Assembly: GCA_031386065.1 (NCBI GenBank)
Contig: JANNBZ010000019.1
Location: 1-7,136 of the forward strand
From: JANYJJ01 sp031386065
GTDB lineage: Bacteria; Pseudomonadota; Gammaproteobacteria; Burkholderiales; Burkholderiaceae_C
Direction: 5' to 3'
Length of the DNA: 7,136 nucleotides
Shown here piece after piece: positions 1 through 6,133 of this stretch (positions within the stretch are counted from its first letter, which is position 1; every line of letters starts with the position of its first letter). The notes beneath the pieces were generated by a model. That model saw nothing but the letters and a program-made list of their open reading frames with translations, was not told the DNA's origin and searched no databases. A program made the translations under genes and the position numbers.

Positions 1-6
1 GCCGGT

Positions 7-297
7 CAGGCCGCAACGAAGCGCCTGTGTCAACTGCGCAGAGCAGGCCTGAGGCGAGCCGACTTCGCTGCACAGCTTCGCAGGTGCTTCGCTGCGTCGG
101 CTCAGGCCGCAACGAAGCGCGTGTGTCAACTGCGCAGAGCGGGCCTGAGGCGAGCCGACTTCGCTGCACAGCTTCGCAGGTGCTTCGCTGCGTCGCCTCA
201 GGCCGCAACGAAGCGCCTGTGTCAACTGCGCAGAGCAGGCCTGAGGCGAGCCGACTTCGCTGCACAGCTTCGCAGGTGCTTCGCTGCGTCGCCTCAG
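7..297. repeat. Three-copy 96-bp tandem repeat with inverted-repeat arms
   Basis: Three copies of a 96-bp unit start at 7, 103 and 199, followed by a CAG that begins a fourth. Copies differ at only three sites: 121 and 141 are changed in copy 2, and 100 in copy 1, so the duplication looks recent or is kept uniform. At full junctions the arm TCGCCTCAGGCC lies opposite GGCCTGAGGCGA inside the unit, a perfect 12-bp inverted pair, so each arm can pair with a neighbour on either side. Inside the unit CTTCGC occurs three times (in CTTCGCTG, GCTTCGCAG and GCTTCGCTG). The last copy overlaps the stop codon of the minus-strand lectin-like gene. Because 96 is a multiple of three, all frames give 32-residue repeat peptides, but these look incidental. 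Bases 1-6 only loosely match the unit, so the array seems to begin here; this cannot be settled at a window edge. It is most like a REP/BIME-type intergenic repeat. No function is assigned. Confidence 0.95.
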
Positions 298-974
298 TCG
301 GCCGCAAAGCAGTAGTACAGGCCCGCGCCGCCGGTGGCTTTCAGCGCTTCGGGGCTGCAGCCGCGGCTCTGGTGCGACGAGTTCCACGACTTGGCCGGCA
401 CGCTCTCGTCCAGGCCGGTCTTGTCGTGGTGGCCGAGCATGGCCGAGCCTTCGCCGCTTTGCGTCCAGTTGCCGCAGGTGGTGTTCACGTTGCCGGCGAT
501 GAAGCTGCCGTTCGGCTGCGAGCCGGTCAGCACGTCGTGCATGTTGGGCGTGTCGCCGCGGCCGTTGACGACGTTGCCGGCTTCGGTCAGCGCGGTCTGC
601 TTGTTGATGTTGTTGGCGCCGCCGTGCAGTTGCTCCACGTCGGTGGCCACGACCACGCCCTTGGCGTTCATCCACGGGCCCTTGCCGATGCGGTCGCGTG
701 CGTTCACGCCGGGGGTGGCGCCGTCGGGCTGCTGGCTCAGGTAGGCGCGCCAGGTGCGGCCGCCCGCGCCGGCTGCGGTGGCCAGCGTCTGGCACTGGCG
801 GTCGGCACCGGCCAGGCCACCCAGGTCGGCGCCCTTGCCCGGGCCGGCGCTGGTGACGAAGAAGCCCATGCCCGGCTTACCGCCGGACAGGCTGCCGCAG
901 GCGGCCAGGGCAGACAGGGCAAGCGCGCCGATGAAGGCGCCGCGTCGGATGGAAGACTGGTGGGTGGTCGGCAT
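294..974 (-). CDS. Lipoprotein with C-type-lectin/endostatin-like domain
   Basis: This 226-residue protein starts at the ATG ending at 974, which has AGGAG 8 bases upstream. The longer reading frame further upstream has no such signal. Residues 8-26 form a lipoprotein signal: two arginines, a hydrophobic stretch and the lipobox LAAC with Cys26. The following residue is Gly, not Asp, which by the Lol rule favours the outer membrane. Residues 38-224 form one domain with FFVTSAGPGKGADLGG, a GADRQCQ motif, RTWRAYLS, NARDRIG, LTGS, CGNW, SWNSSH, SRGCS and a terminal YYCFA. The four Cys of the mature domain (61, 167, 206, 222) fit two disulphides. I recognise this pattern from bacterial proteins annotated as lectin and possibly from DUF1554-type domains, but the ligand is unknown. 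It lies downstream of the sigma factor gene and is probably its target or partner. The stop codon lies at the edge of the 96-bp array. Confidence 0.85.
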   Translation of the reverse strand: MPTTHQSSIRRGAFIGALALSALAACGSLSGGKPGMGFFVTSAGPGKGADLGGLAGADRQCQTLATAAGAGGRTWRAYLSQQPDGATPGVNARDRIGKGPWMNAKGVVVATDVEQLHGGANNINKQTALTEAGNVVNGRGDTPNMHDVLTGSQPNGSFIAGNVNTTCGNWTQSGEGSAMLGHHDKTGLDESVPAKSWNSSHQSRGCSPEALKATGGAGLYYCFAAD

Positions 975-1033
975 CGTGCTTCTCCTGGGATCGTGCGCTG
1001 CGAGGGGAGGCGACCCGACGTGCGCGCAAACAG

Positions 1034-1070
1034 CCGGTGCAAGCGTTGCGGCACCGGACACCCCGGCCGC
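1034..1070 (-). other. Competing hairpins in the sigma-lectin intergenic gap
   Basis: Two overlapping inverted repeats lie in the 103-bp gap. One pairs 1034-1042 with 1046-1049 plus 1053-1057 (9 bp, 3-nt loop, 3-nt bulge). The other pairs 1048-1051 and 1054-1057 with 1063-1066 and 1067-1070 (8 bp, 5-nt loop, CA bulge). They share bases 1048-1057, so only one can form. Neither is followed by a U-run in the minus direction, so neither is a standard terminator. They could modulate transcription or RNA processing between the two genes, or be chance structure in GC-rich DNA. Confidence 0.3.
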
Positions 1071-1077
1071 AGCCCCG

Positions 1078-1680
1078 TCACGATAACAGTTGCTTGCGTG
1101 CGCGATGCAGGCGCACGAACAGGTTGTCTTCACTGATGCGCAGGGTCGCGCAGACCTCGCGCGCGGGCCGGTCCTGCAGCACGCGCAGCTGCATCACCTC
1201 ACGCAGATTGGCGGGCAGCGCGTCGATGCGGCGCAGCGCGCGGTGCAGGCGCTGGCGCTGCTCGGCCACTTCGTCGGGAAGCGGCAGCGGGCAGCGCAAC
1301 ACGGTCGACTCGCGCGCGTCGCCATCGCCGTCTTCATCGTCCGCCTGGTCCAGGCTGTCGAGCCCGGCGCGCTGGCGCACCAGGTCGACGATCTTGTGCT
1401 TCAGGATGGCCGTCAGCCACGAGCGCAAGGCCGAGCGGCCGGCAAAGCGGGCGCGGCCGCACAGCACCGCTTCGAACACGTCGTGCACCACGTCTTCGGC
1501 CAGCATCGGGTCGTGCAGCTTGCGCTGCGCGAAGCGCACCAGCGCCTCGCGGTGCGACACCATTTCGGGCCACGACACGGGCACCGAGGTGCCGGCGTCC
1601 GCGGTGGCGGTCGGCAGCCGGGCAGGGTGAAAGACGGCTGCGGGTGCGTTTGCGTTCGGAAGGGTGTGGACGGCTTGCAT
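1078..1680 (-). CDS. ECF-type sigma-70 family RNA polymerase sigma factor
   Basis: This 200-residue protein directs RNA polymerase to a specific promoter set. Residues about 41-105 form region 2: HREALVRFAQRKL, AEDVVHDVFEAVL, then FAGRSALRSWLTAILKHKI leading to VDLVRQ, the core-binding and -10 recognition part. An acidic linker (DQADDEDGDGD, about 111-121) follows. Residues about 143-198 form region 4, with ALPANLREVMQLR and the helix-turn-helix around REVCATLRISEDNLFVRLHRARKQL, which reads the -35 element. Region 3 is absent, as expected for group 4 (ECF) factors. The FAGRS...LKHKI pattern resembles the subfamily I know as TIGR02943. The 40-residue N-terminal extension is unusual; an internal ATG at 1563 would remove it but has no ribosome-binding site. 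The start at 1680 has only a weak GGA upstream. No anti-sigma gene lies beside it: downstream is the lectin-like lipoprotein, upstream the divergent response regulator. Confidence 0.92.
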   Translation of the reverse strand: MQAVHTLPNANAPAAVFHPARLPTATADAGTSVPVSWPEMVSHREALVRFAQRKLHDPMLAEDVVHDVFEAVLCGRARFAGRSALRSWLTAILKHKIVDLVRQRAGLDSLDQADDEDGDGDARESTVLRCPLPLPDEVAEQRQRLHRALRRIDALPANLREVMQLRVLQDRPAREVCATLRISEDNLFVRLHRARKQLLS

Positions 1681-1740
1681 GCGGTGATTCCGTGTGGGGT
1701 GGCGGTGCAGGCACTGTGCCCAGCGCAGCTCTCGCCCAGC

Positions 1741-1778
1741 TCACCGCACATCACAGCCAGATCACATTTGCATCAGAA
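1741..1778. promoter_or_regulatory. Phased TCAC direct repeats, candidate response-regulator operator
   Basis: TCAC-like words start at 1741 (TCACC), 1751 (TCACA), 1762 (TCACA) and 1773 (TCAGA), spaced 10, 11 and 11 bp, so they face the same side of the helix. ATCACA is exact at 1750-1755 and 1761-1766. OmpR/PhoB-family regulators typically bind as dimers to direct repeats with an 11-bp period, and such a gene starts 53 bp downstream. On the minus strand the same stretch contains a possible sigma-70 promoter for the sigma gene: TTCTGA (1778-1773), 17-bp spacer, TGTGAT (1755-1750). A regulator bound here could therefore affect both directions. The repeats are seen; the binding is inferred. Confidence 0.4.
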
Positions 1779-1830
1779 GCCGCGACACCGGCGTGCGTAA
1801 GAAGTGACGCCCCGGGCGCGACAATGGCGC

Positions 1831-2556
1831 ATGGTGGCTGCCCTTCCCGCGACGATCCTGGTGGCCGAAGACCAGGCCGACATCCGCGACCTGATCGTGC
1901 TGAACCTGCGCAACGCAGGCTACGCGGTGACGGCGGTGGCCGACGGCGTGGCCGCGCTGGCCAGCCAGCACGAGCGCGCCGACAACCTGCTGATCCTCGA
2001 CCTGATGATGCCCGGCATGGACGGCCTCGAAGTCTGCAAGGCGCTGCGCGCGCGCGGCATCGCCACCCCGATCCTGATGCTGACCGCCAAGTCGACCGAG
2101 CTCGACCGCGTGCTGGGCCTGGAGCTGGGTGCCGACGACTACCTGACCAAGCCGTTCTCGCTGGCTGAGTTGCTGGCCCGCGTGAAGGCGCTGCTGCGCC
2201 GGGCCGACCTGCTGCGCGCCGCGCAGGCCCACGCGCACGCGCAGCCGGGCAGCTTGCGCAACGGCGCGCTCGAGATCCTGCCGGTCAAGCGCCAGGTGCG
2301 TTACTGCGGCGCCGCGCTCGACTTCACCGCGCTCGAATTCGACCTGCTGCTGTACTTCGCGCAGCACCCGGGCCATGTGTTCTCGCGCGCACAACTGCTG
2401 AACGCGGTCTGGGGCTACACGCACGACGGCTACGAGCACACGGTGACGACGCACATCAACCGGCTGCGCGCCAAGCTGGAGGCCGACCCGATGCGGCCCG
2501 AGCTGATCCTGACCGTGCGCGGTGCCGGCTACAAGATGCGCGACGCGCCGGCGTGA
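1831..2556 (+). CDS. OmpR/PhoB-family two-component response regulator
   Basis: This 241-residue DNA-binding response regulator is the partner of the kinase encoded next. The receiver domain (about 7-124) has the acidic pair E13-D14, the phosphoacceptor D57 in LILDLMMPGMDG, T85 in ILMLTAKS and K107 in the LTKPF motif, so it should be phosphorylatable. The C-terminal winged helix (about 140-238) shows LDFTALEFDLLLYFAQHPGHVFSRAQLL, the VTTHINRLRAKLE recognition helix region and the terminal TVRGAGYKM hairpin. I chose the ATG at 1831 because it puts the first beta strand (ATILVAED) close to the N-terminus, as is normal; a GTG at 1804 would add nine residues. Neither start has a clear Shine-Dalgarno sequence. 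The kinase begins 20 bp after the stop. The sequence does not reveal the stimulus or regulon, so no specific symbol is given. Confidence 0.95.
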   Translation: MVAALPATILVAEDQADIRDLIVLNLRNAGYAVTAVADGVAALASQHERADNLLILDLMMPGMDGLEVCKALRARGIATPILMLTAKSTELDRVLGLELGADDYLTKPFSLAELLARVKALLRRADLLRAAQAHAHAQPGSLRNGALEILPVKRQVRYCGAALDFTALEFDLLLYFAQHPGHVFSRAQLLNAVWGYTHDGYEHTVTTHINRLRAKLEADPMRPELILTVRGAGYKMRDAPA

Positions 2557-2575
2557 ACCGCTCACCGCATCCGGC

Positions 2576-4087
2576 ATGACGGTTCGTTTCAAGATCGCGC
2601 TGACGATCTTCATCACCGGCGCGCTGACCGCGCTGGGCGTGATCGCCACCGTGCTGGTGGCGTTTCAGCGCTTCGAGCACGAGTCCACCTACTACCGCGC
2701 CGACGCCTTCCTGGCCCGCGTGGTCGGCATGTACCCCGACGTGTTCGACCTGCACGAGCGGCGGCCCGACGAGGTCGAGGCCTTCCTGCGCAACCTGGTG
2801 CTGTTCGAGCCCGACACCCAGCTCTACCTGCTCGACGCGCAGGGCCGCGTGCTGGCGTCGACCGGCAGCGCGCGGCCCGGCGGGCGCGTCAAGCTGGCGC
2901 CGGTGCTGCAGGCGGTGGGCGGTGCGCCGATGCCCTACGTGATGGGCGACGACCCGGAGCGCATGGACGCCGCTGCCGTCATCGCCGCCAAGCCGCTGGC
3001 CCGCGCGGTGATCCGCAGCACCGAGCCGGTCGCCGGCTACCTGTACCTGGTGGCGCACCAGAGCGCGCTGCCGGCGGGCCGGCTGGCGGCCTTTCGCAGC
3101 AGCTTCGCGGGGCCGGCGATGGCCTTCATCGTGGCGGTGGTCGCGCTTGCCACGGGGCTGGCGGCCTGGGTCATCGCGACCATCACGCGGCCGCTGCGCC
3201 GGCTCAGCGAGGCGGTGGCCGCCGTCTCGCGCGAAGGCCTGATGGCGGGCGCACCGGGGCCGTCGCTGCCGACGCTGCCCGACACCTCGGCACGCGACGA
3301 GATCGGCCAGCTCGCCGACGGTTTTCGCGCCATGCTGGCCACTTTGCGCACACAGTGGGACACGCTGCGCCGGCTCGACCACTTCCGCCGCGAAGGCGTC
3401 AGCAACCTGTCGCACGACCTGCGCTCGCCGCTGACCGCCACTACCGCCTGCCTGGAGACGCTGGAGGTGCGCTGGGCCGGCCAGCCTGACCGCGACGACG
3501 AACGCCGACTGGTGGAGGTGGCGCTGCGCAACACCCGCAATGCGGCGCGGCTGGTGCAGTCGCTCGGCGACCTGGCGCAACTCGACGAGCCCGAGTTCAA
3601 GCTGCACGCCGAGGTGCTCGACGCCGGCGAGCTGCTCGACGACATTGCACTGCGCTTTGCCGCGCGCGCCGCGCAGCGCGGCGTGACGCTGGTCTGCGAG
3701 GCACCGCCGCCCGGGGCCGAGCCGGCGTTCGCGGCTCTGGACATCGAACTGTTCGAGCGCGCGGTGGCCAACCTGGTCGACAACGCGCTGAAGTTCAGCC
3801 GGCCCGGCGGGCACATCAGCTTGTCGGCGCGGGCGGCGGCGGCGCGGGTGCAGGTCAGCGTGGCCGACGACGGCAGCGGCATCGCAGCCGCCGACCTGCC
3901 GCACCTGTTCGACCGCTTCTACCAAAGTCGCCAGAGCGTGGCGCCCGCCACCGGCGAGGGCGGCAAGGGCCTGGGCCTGGCCATCGTCAAGCGCATCGCC
4001 GAGCTGCACGGTGGCGAGGTGGCCGTGGCCAGCCCGCCGGGCGGTGGCACGGTGGTGACGATTTCATTGCCGAAAGTGGCGGTGTGA
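2576..4087 (+). CDS. HAMP-containing membrane sensor histidine kinase
   Basis: This 503-residue inner-membrane kinase probably phosphorylates the upstream regulator. The first membrane helix spans about residues 8-30. A sensor region of about 145 residues (31-176) is predicted in the periplasm; it includes TQLYLLDAQGRVLAS, which is reminiscent of a PAS/Cache-type strand pair, and no known ligand motif. The second helix spans about 177-203, followed by HAMP (TRPL at 204-207, DEIGQLADGF from 241). The dimerisation helix has SNLSHDLRSP with the phosphoacceptor His280. The ATP-binding domain has the N box (NLVDNALKFS, Asn403), G1 (DDGSGI, about 431-436), F box (LFDRFYQ) and G2 (GKGLGLAI from 463). 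All catalytic boxes are intact. The ATG at 2576 was chosen because it directly precedes the membrane helix; in-frame sequence upstream overlaps the regulator gene. The two genes are 19 bp apart and surely co-transcribed. Confidence 0.95.
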   Translation: MTVRFKIALTIFITGALTALGVIATVLVAFQRFEHESTYYRADAFLARVVGMYPDVFDLHERRPDEVEAFLRNLVLFEPDTQLYLLDAQGRVLASTGSARPGGRVKLAPVLQAVGGAPMPYVMGDDPERMDAAAVIAAKPLARAVIRSTEPVAGYLYLVAHQSALPAGRLAAFRSSFAGPAMAFIVAVVALATGLAAWVIATITRPLRRLSEAVAAVSREGLMAGAPGPSLPTLPDTSARDEIGQLADGFRAMLATLRTQWDTLRRLDHFRREGVSNLSHDLRSPLTATTACLETLEVRWAGQPDRDDERRLVEVALRNTRNAARLVQSLGDLAQLDEPEFKLHAEVLDAGELLDDIALRFAARAAQRGVTLVCEAPPPGAEPAFAALDIELFERAVANLVDNALKFSRPGGHISLSARAAAARVQVSVADDGSGIAAADLPHLFDRFYQSRQSVAPATGEGGKGLGLAIVKRIAELHGGEVAVASPPGGGTVVTISLPKVAV

Positions 4088-4108
4088 GCGGTGCTGTGAG
4101 CGCCGGCT
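4087..4108 (+). other. Hairpin at the kinase stop codon
   Basis: Bases 4087-4095 pair with 4099-4104 and 4106-4108, giving a 9-bp stem with one G.U pair, a bulged G at 4105 and a 3-nt loop. It begins in the stop codon of the kinase gene and has no U-run after it, so it is more likely an mRNA-stabilising or processing structure than a terminator. GC-rich chance pairing remains possible. Confidence 0.3.
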
Positions 4109-4117
4109 GACCCGTCG

Positions 4118-4352
4118 ATTGGGGCACCGAAATAGCGCAGGGAAAGCACCGATGCCCCGTGTTGGGGACGAAGCCTAAAGTCCCGCTACTCGCAGAAGGC
4201 GCCACCCGGCGCCTTGCATGTCGGGGTGCTGAGGAGACACATCAGCGCGGCCAGGGGACCTCCCGGCGCCGCGCCCGGCACGGCCGCAACACGGTCGCTG
4301 CCAACACAAAGCAGAAGCAAGGGCGCCAGCAACACTGGCGCCCTTTTCTTTT
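4118..4352 (+). ncRNA. Putative structured small RNA or structured 3' UTR
   Basis: This non-coding stretch between convergent genes contains consecutive stems on the plus strand. They are 4121-4126 with 4153-4158; 4165-4169 with 4180-4184; AAGGCGCC/GGCGCCTT at 4196-4203 and 4208-4215 with loop ACCC; 4226-4232 with 4242-4248 with loop GGAGACACA; and 4277-4286 with 4292-4297 plus 4299-4302 with loop CAACA. The series ends at the terminator at 4321-4352. G.U pairs in two stems (4227.4247 and 4283.4295) and the T-run favour the plus strand. An alternative fold, 4133-4136 plus 4140-4143 with 4181-4188 enclosing CCCC/GGGG (4155-4158, 4164-4167), excludes the first two stems, so the 5' part could switch. 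No convincing promoter is visible, so it may be released from kinase mRNA. It matches no RNA class I can name. No gene follows on this strand, which argues against an ordinary riboswitch. Confidence 0.42.
4321..4352 (+). terminator. Strong intrinsic terminator
   Basis: A perfect 9-bp stem, GGGCGCCAG (4321-4329) with CTGGCGCCC (4335-4343), has a CAACA loop and is followed by TTTTCTTTT (4344-4352). It ends plus-strand transcripts from the two-component operon or from the putative RNA just upstream. On the minus strand the stem would be followed by TTGCTTCTGC, so it may also weakly stop transcripts of the convergent TPR-GGDEF gene. Confidence 0.92.
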
Positions 4353-4372
4353 GATCTCGTTCTGAGCTTTCG

Positions 4373-6061
4373 CTATGCCGACAGGCCGCCGGCCGCACGG
4401 CCGCTGCCGCGCCATTCGACGCGGTTCTTGCCGGCGTGCTTGGCTTCGTAGAGGTGCGTGTCGGCGTCGGCCAGCAGCTGCTCGTGGCTCGCCAGCCGCA
4501 GGTCGTCGGACAGGCCCATCGACAAGGTGACCGTCATCGCGCCCGACAGGGCCGGGTCCACGGCGCGCCAGTCGTGCGTGGCGATCGCTTCGCGCAAGGC
4601 CTCGCAGGCGGTGGCTGCGAGCGCGGCGTCGGTGTCGAGGAAGACGATGCAGAACTCCTCGCCGCCATAGCGAGCCACCAGGTCGGTGCTGCGGCAGCGC
4701 TCGCGCAGGATGGCCGCCACGCGGCGCAGCACCGCGTCGCCGGTGGCGTGGCCCAGGCGGTCGTTGATGCGCTTGAAGAAGTCGAGGTCGCCCATCGCCA
4801 CCGACAGCGGGTGGCCGTGGCGGCGCGCCCGCGCGAACTCTTCGCTCAGCCGCTCGTCGAGCCGGCGCCGGTTCGCCAGCCCGGTCAGCGCATCGGTGCG
4901 GCTTTGCTCGTTCAGGCGACCCAGCAGCCGTGTTTTCTCGATGTCGGCGGCCTGCAGGTCGGCATGCAGTTGCTTCAACTCCGCGTGTGTCTTGGCGACG
5001 GCCTCGTGCTGCAGTCGGTGCAGTTCGGTCTGGTGCTGCGCATCGGCCAATTCGAGTTGAACCCGCAGCGTGCGCAGCCGCGCGTCGGACTCTTCGTTGA
5101 ACTGTGCGCGCTCGGCCGCGTGAAAGGCTTCATGGTGGCGCAGCGCCGCCTCGAAGCGGCCGGCCGCCTTGTGCAGCTCGGCCAGGCCCAGGTGGGCAGG
5201 CGCCAGGTGGTTGCGGCTGCCGGTGGCTGCCAGCAGTTGCAGCGCACGCTCGAACTCGGCTTGCGCCGCATCGCATTCACCCAGGTCCGACAGCACGCGG
5301 GCGAGCGTGCTGCGCGCATTGGCCTCCGAGTCGGGCTGGCCGCTGGCCTGCAGATGCGACAGCGCTGCCTGCAGCGTCTGCCGCGCCTCGGCATGGCGGC
5401 CCAGCCGCCACTGCGTCTCGCCCAGGTTGATCGCCAGCGTGGCGCGCAGGCCGGCGCTGCCGAGCTCGTCGGCCAGCGCCATCGCGCGCGCATAGTGCGC
5501 CGCCGATTCGTCGAGCCGGTTCAGGTTTTTGCAGTTGATGCCCATGTTGTTGAGCACGCGAAGGCAGCGCAGCGTGTCGCCCCGCGGCTCGAACAGCGCC
5601 AGCACCTCGCGGTAGTGCTGCAGCCCGCTTTCCGCGTCGCCCGACTGCGAATAGACGACGCCCACCGAAAGCATCGCGTCGGCCACCGCCATCGGGTCGC
5701 CGTCGCTGCGCGCGGCCTCCAGCGACTGCGTGGCCCAGGCCAGCGCGGCATCGAGCCGGCCCATCAACTGGCAGCCGATGGCCAGGCCGCGCAACACGCG
5801 CGAACGCAGCGCGGGCGCGTCGGCGGGCACCTGTTCGAGCGCATGTTGCAGGTCGCTCAGGCCGTCGACGTGCTGGCCGGCGTGGTGGCGCGCCAAGCCG
5901 CGCGCCCACCAGGCGCGCGCCACCGACGCAGCCGGCGTCTGCGTGTCGAGGCGGGCGTGCGCCTGCTCGGCGAAGGCCAGCGCATCGAGCGGTGCCGAGC
6001 CGACGCAGGCCACGGTCTGCTCGATCAGGCGTTCGATCTCGTCGACGGCAGGTGTGTTCAT
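4373..6061 (-). CDS. Soluble TPR-GGDEF diguanylate cyclase
   Basis: This 562-residue protein is predicted to make cyclic di-GMP from two GTP. No signal peptide or membrane helix is visible, so it should be cytoplasmic. Residues about 45-325 are a run of helical TPR-type repeats (for example AQAEFERALQLLAATG and ARQTLQAALSHLQASG), a protein-binding platform. Residues about 325-385 form a charged, probably coiled-coil linker. The GGDEF domain starts at about 388 with TDALTGLANRR, and contains the metal-binding D425 in the MGDLDFFKRINDRLGH stretch, the active-site GGEEF at 466-470 and an intact inhibitory site RxxD (R457-D460), as in PleD-like enzymes, so product feedback is expected. The start at 6061 was chosen because upstream in-frame sequence overlaps the divergent gene and lacks the family pattern; its Shine-Dalgarno is poor. 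The gene converges on the two-component operon and diverges from the HDOD gene. Confidence 0.93.
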   Translation of the reverse strand: MNTPAVDEIERLIEQTVACVGSAPLDALAFAEQAHARLDTQTPAASVARAWWARGLARHHAGQHVDGLSDLQHALEQVPADAPALRSRVLRGLAIGCQLMGRLDAALAWATQSLEAARSDGDPMAVADAMLSVGVVYSQSGDAESGLQHYREVLALFEPRGDTLRCLRVLNNMGINCKNLNRLDESAAHYARAMALADELGSAGLRATLAINLGETQWRLGRHAEARQTLQAALSHLQASGQPDSEANARSTLARVLSDLGECDAAQAEFERALQLLAATGSRNHLAPAHLGLAELHKAAGRFEAALRHHEAFHAAERAQFNEESDARLRTLRVQLELADAQHQTELHRLQHEAVAKTHAELKQLHADLQAADIEKTRLLGRLNEQSRTDALTGLANRRRLDERLSEEFARARRHGHPLSVAMGDLDFFKRINDRLGHATGDAVLRRVAAILRERCRSTDLVARYGGEEFCIVFLDTDAALAATACEALREAIATHDWRAVDPALSGAMTVTLSMGLSDDLRLASHEQLLADADTHLYEAKHAGKNRVEWRGSGRAAGGLSA

Positions 6062-6089
6062 GGCGCGCGCGGGCTGTGGGCGAGGGCGG

Positions 6090-6118
6090 AGGTTACCCGG
6101 GCCTGTGGCGTCCCGCAA
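6090..6118 (-). promoter_or_regulatory. Weak candidate promoter for the TPR-GGDEF gene
   Basis: On the minus strand TTGCGG (6118-6113) is followed by a 17-bp spacer and TAACCT (6095-6090), each matching three of six consensus positions for sigma-70 boxes. Transcription would start near 6083, leaving a leader of about 22 bases. The match is modest and the call rests mainly on position and spacing. Confidence 0.25.
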
Positions 6119-6133
6119 CGGCGAAAACAGCCG

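Noticed and set aside
7..297. CRISPR array
   Set aside because: The units are contiguous 96-bp tandem copies with no short repeat separated by unique spacers.
27..1136. Long plus-strand open frame through the 96-bp repeats and opposite the lectin-like gene (369 codons)
   Set aside because: It is antisense to a clear lipoprotein gene and its N-terminal part is only the translated repeat; long spurious frames are common in DNA this GC-rich.
1748..1767. CRP-type site (TCACA-N6-TCACA)
   Set aside because: The half sites are in direct, not inverted, orientation, which does not fit a CRP palindrome and fits a phased direct-repeat site better.
2456..4009. 517-codon minus-strand open frame opposite the kinase
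   Set aside because: The composition (His, Arg, Gln, Gly rich) is that of an antisense shadow, and the plus strand encodes a histidine kinase with all catalytic boxes.
4137..4179. Partial resemblance to a c-di-GMP-I (GEMM) riboswitch (GCGCAGGGAAAGC and GGGACGAAGCC)
   Set aside because: The GNRA-capped P2 helix and the flanking P1 pairing of that class cannot be drawn, and no gene follows on the strand. A covariance search would settle it.
4222..4238. TPP-riboswitch-like GGGGTGCTGAGGAGA and hammerhead-like CUGAGGA
   Set aside because: The second conserved half of the TPP aptamer is absent, and there is no GAAA with the required helices for a hammerhead ribozyme.
4159..4365. Small plus-strand open frame of 68 codons in the intergenic region
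   Set aside because: It starts with GTG without a ribosome-binding site, has weak third-position G/C preference for this genome, and reads through the terminator hairpin.
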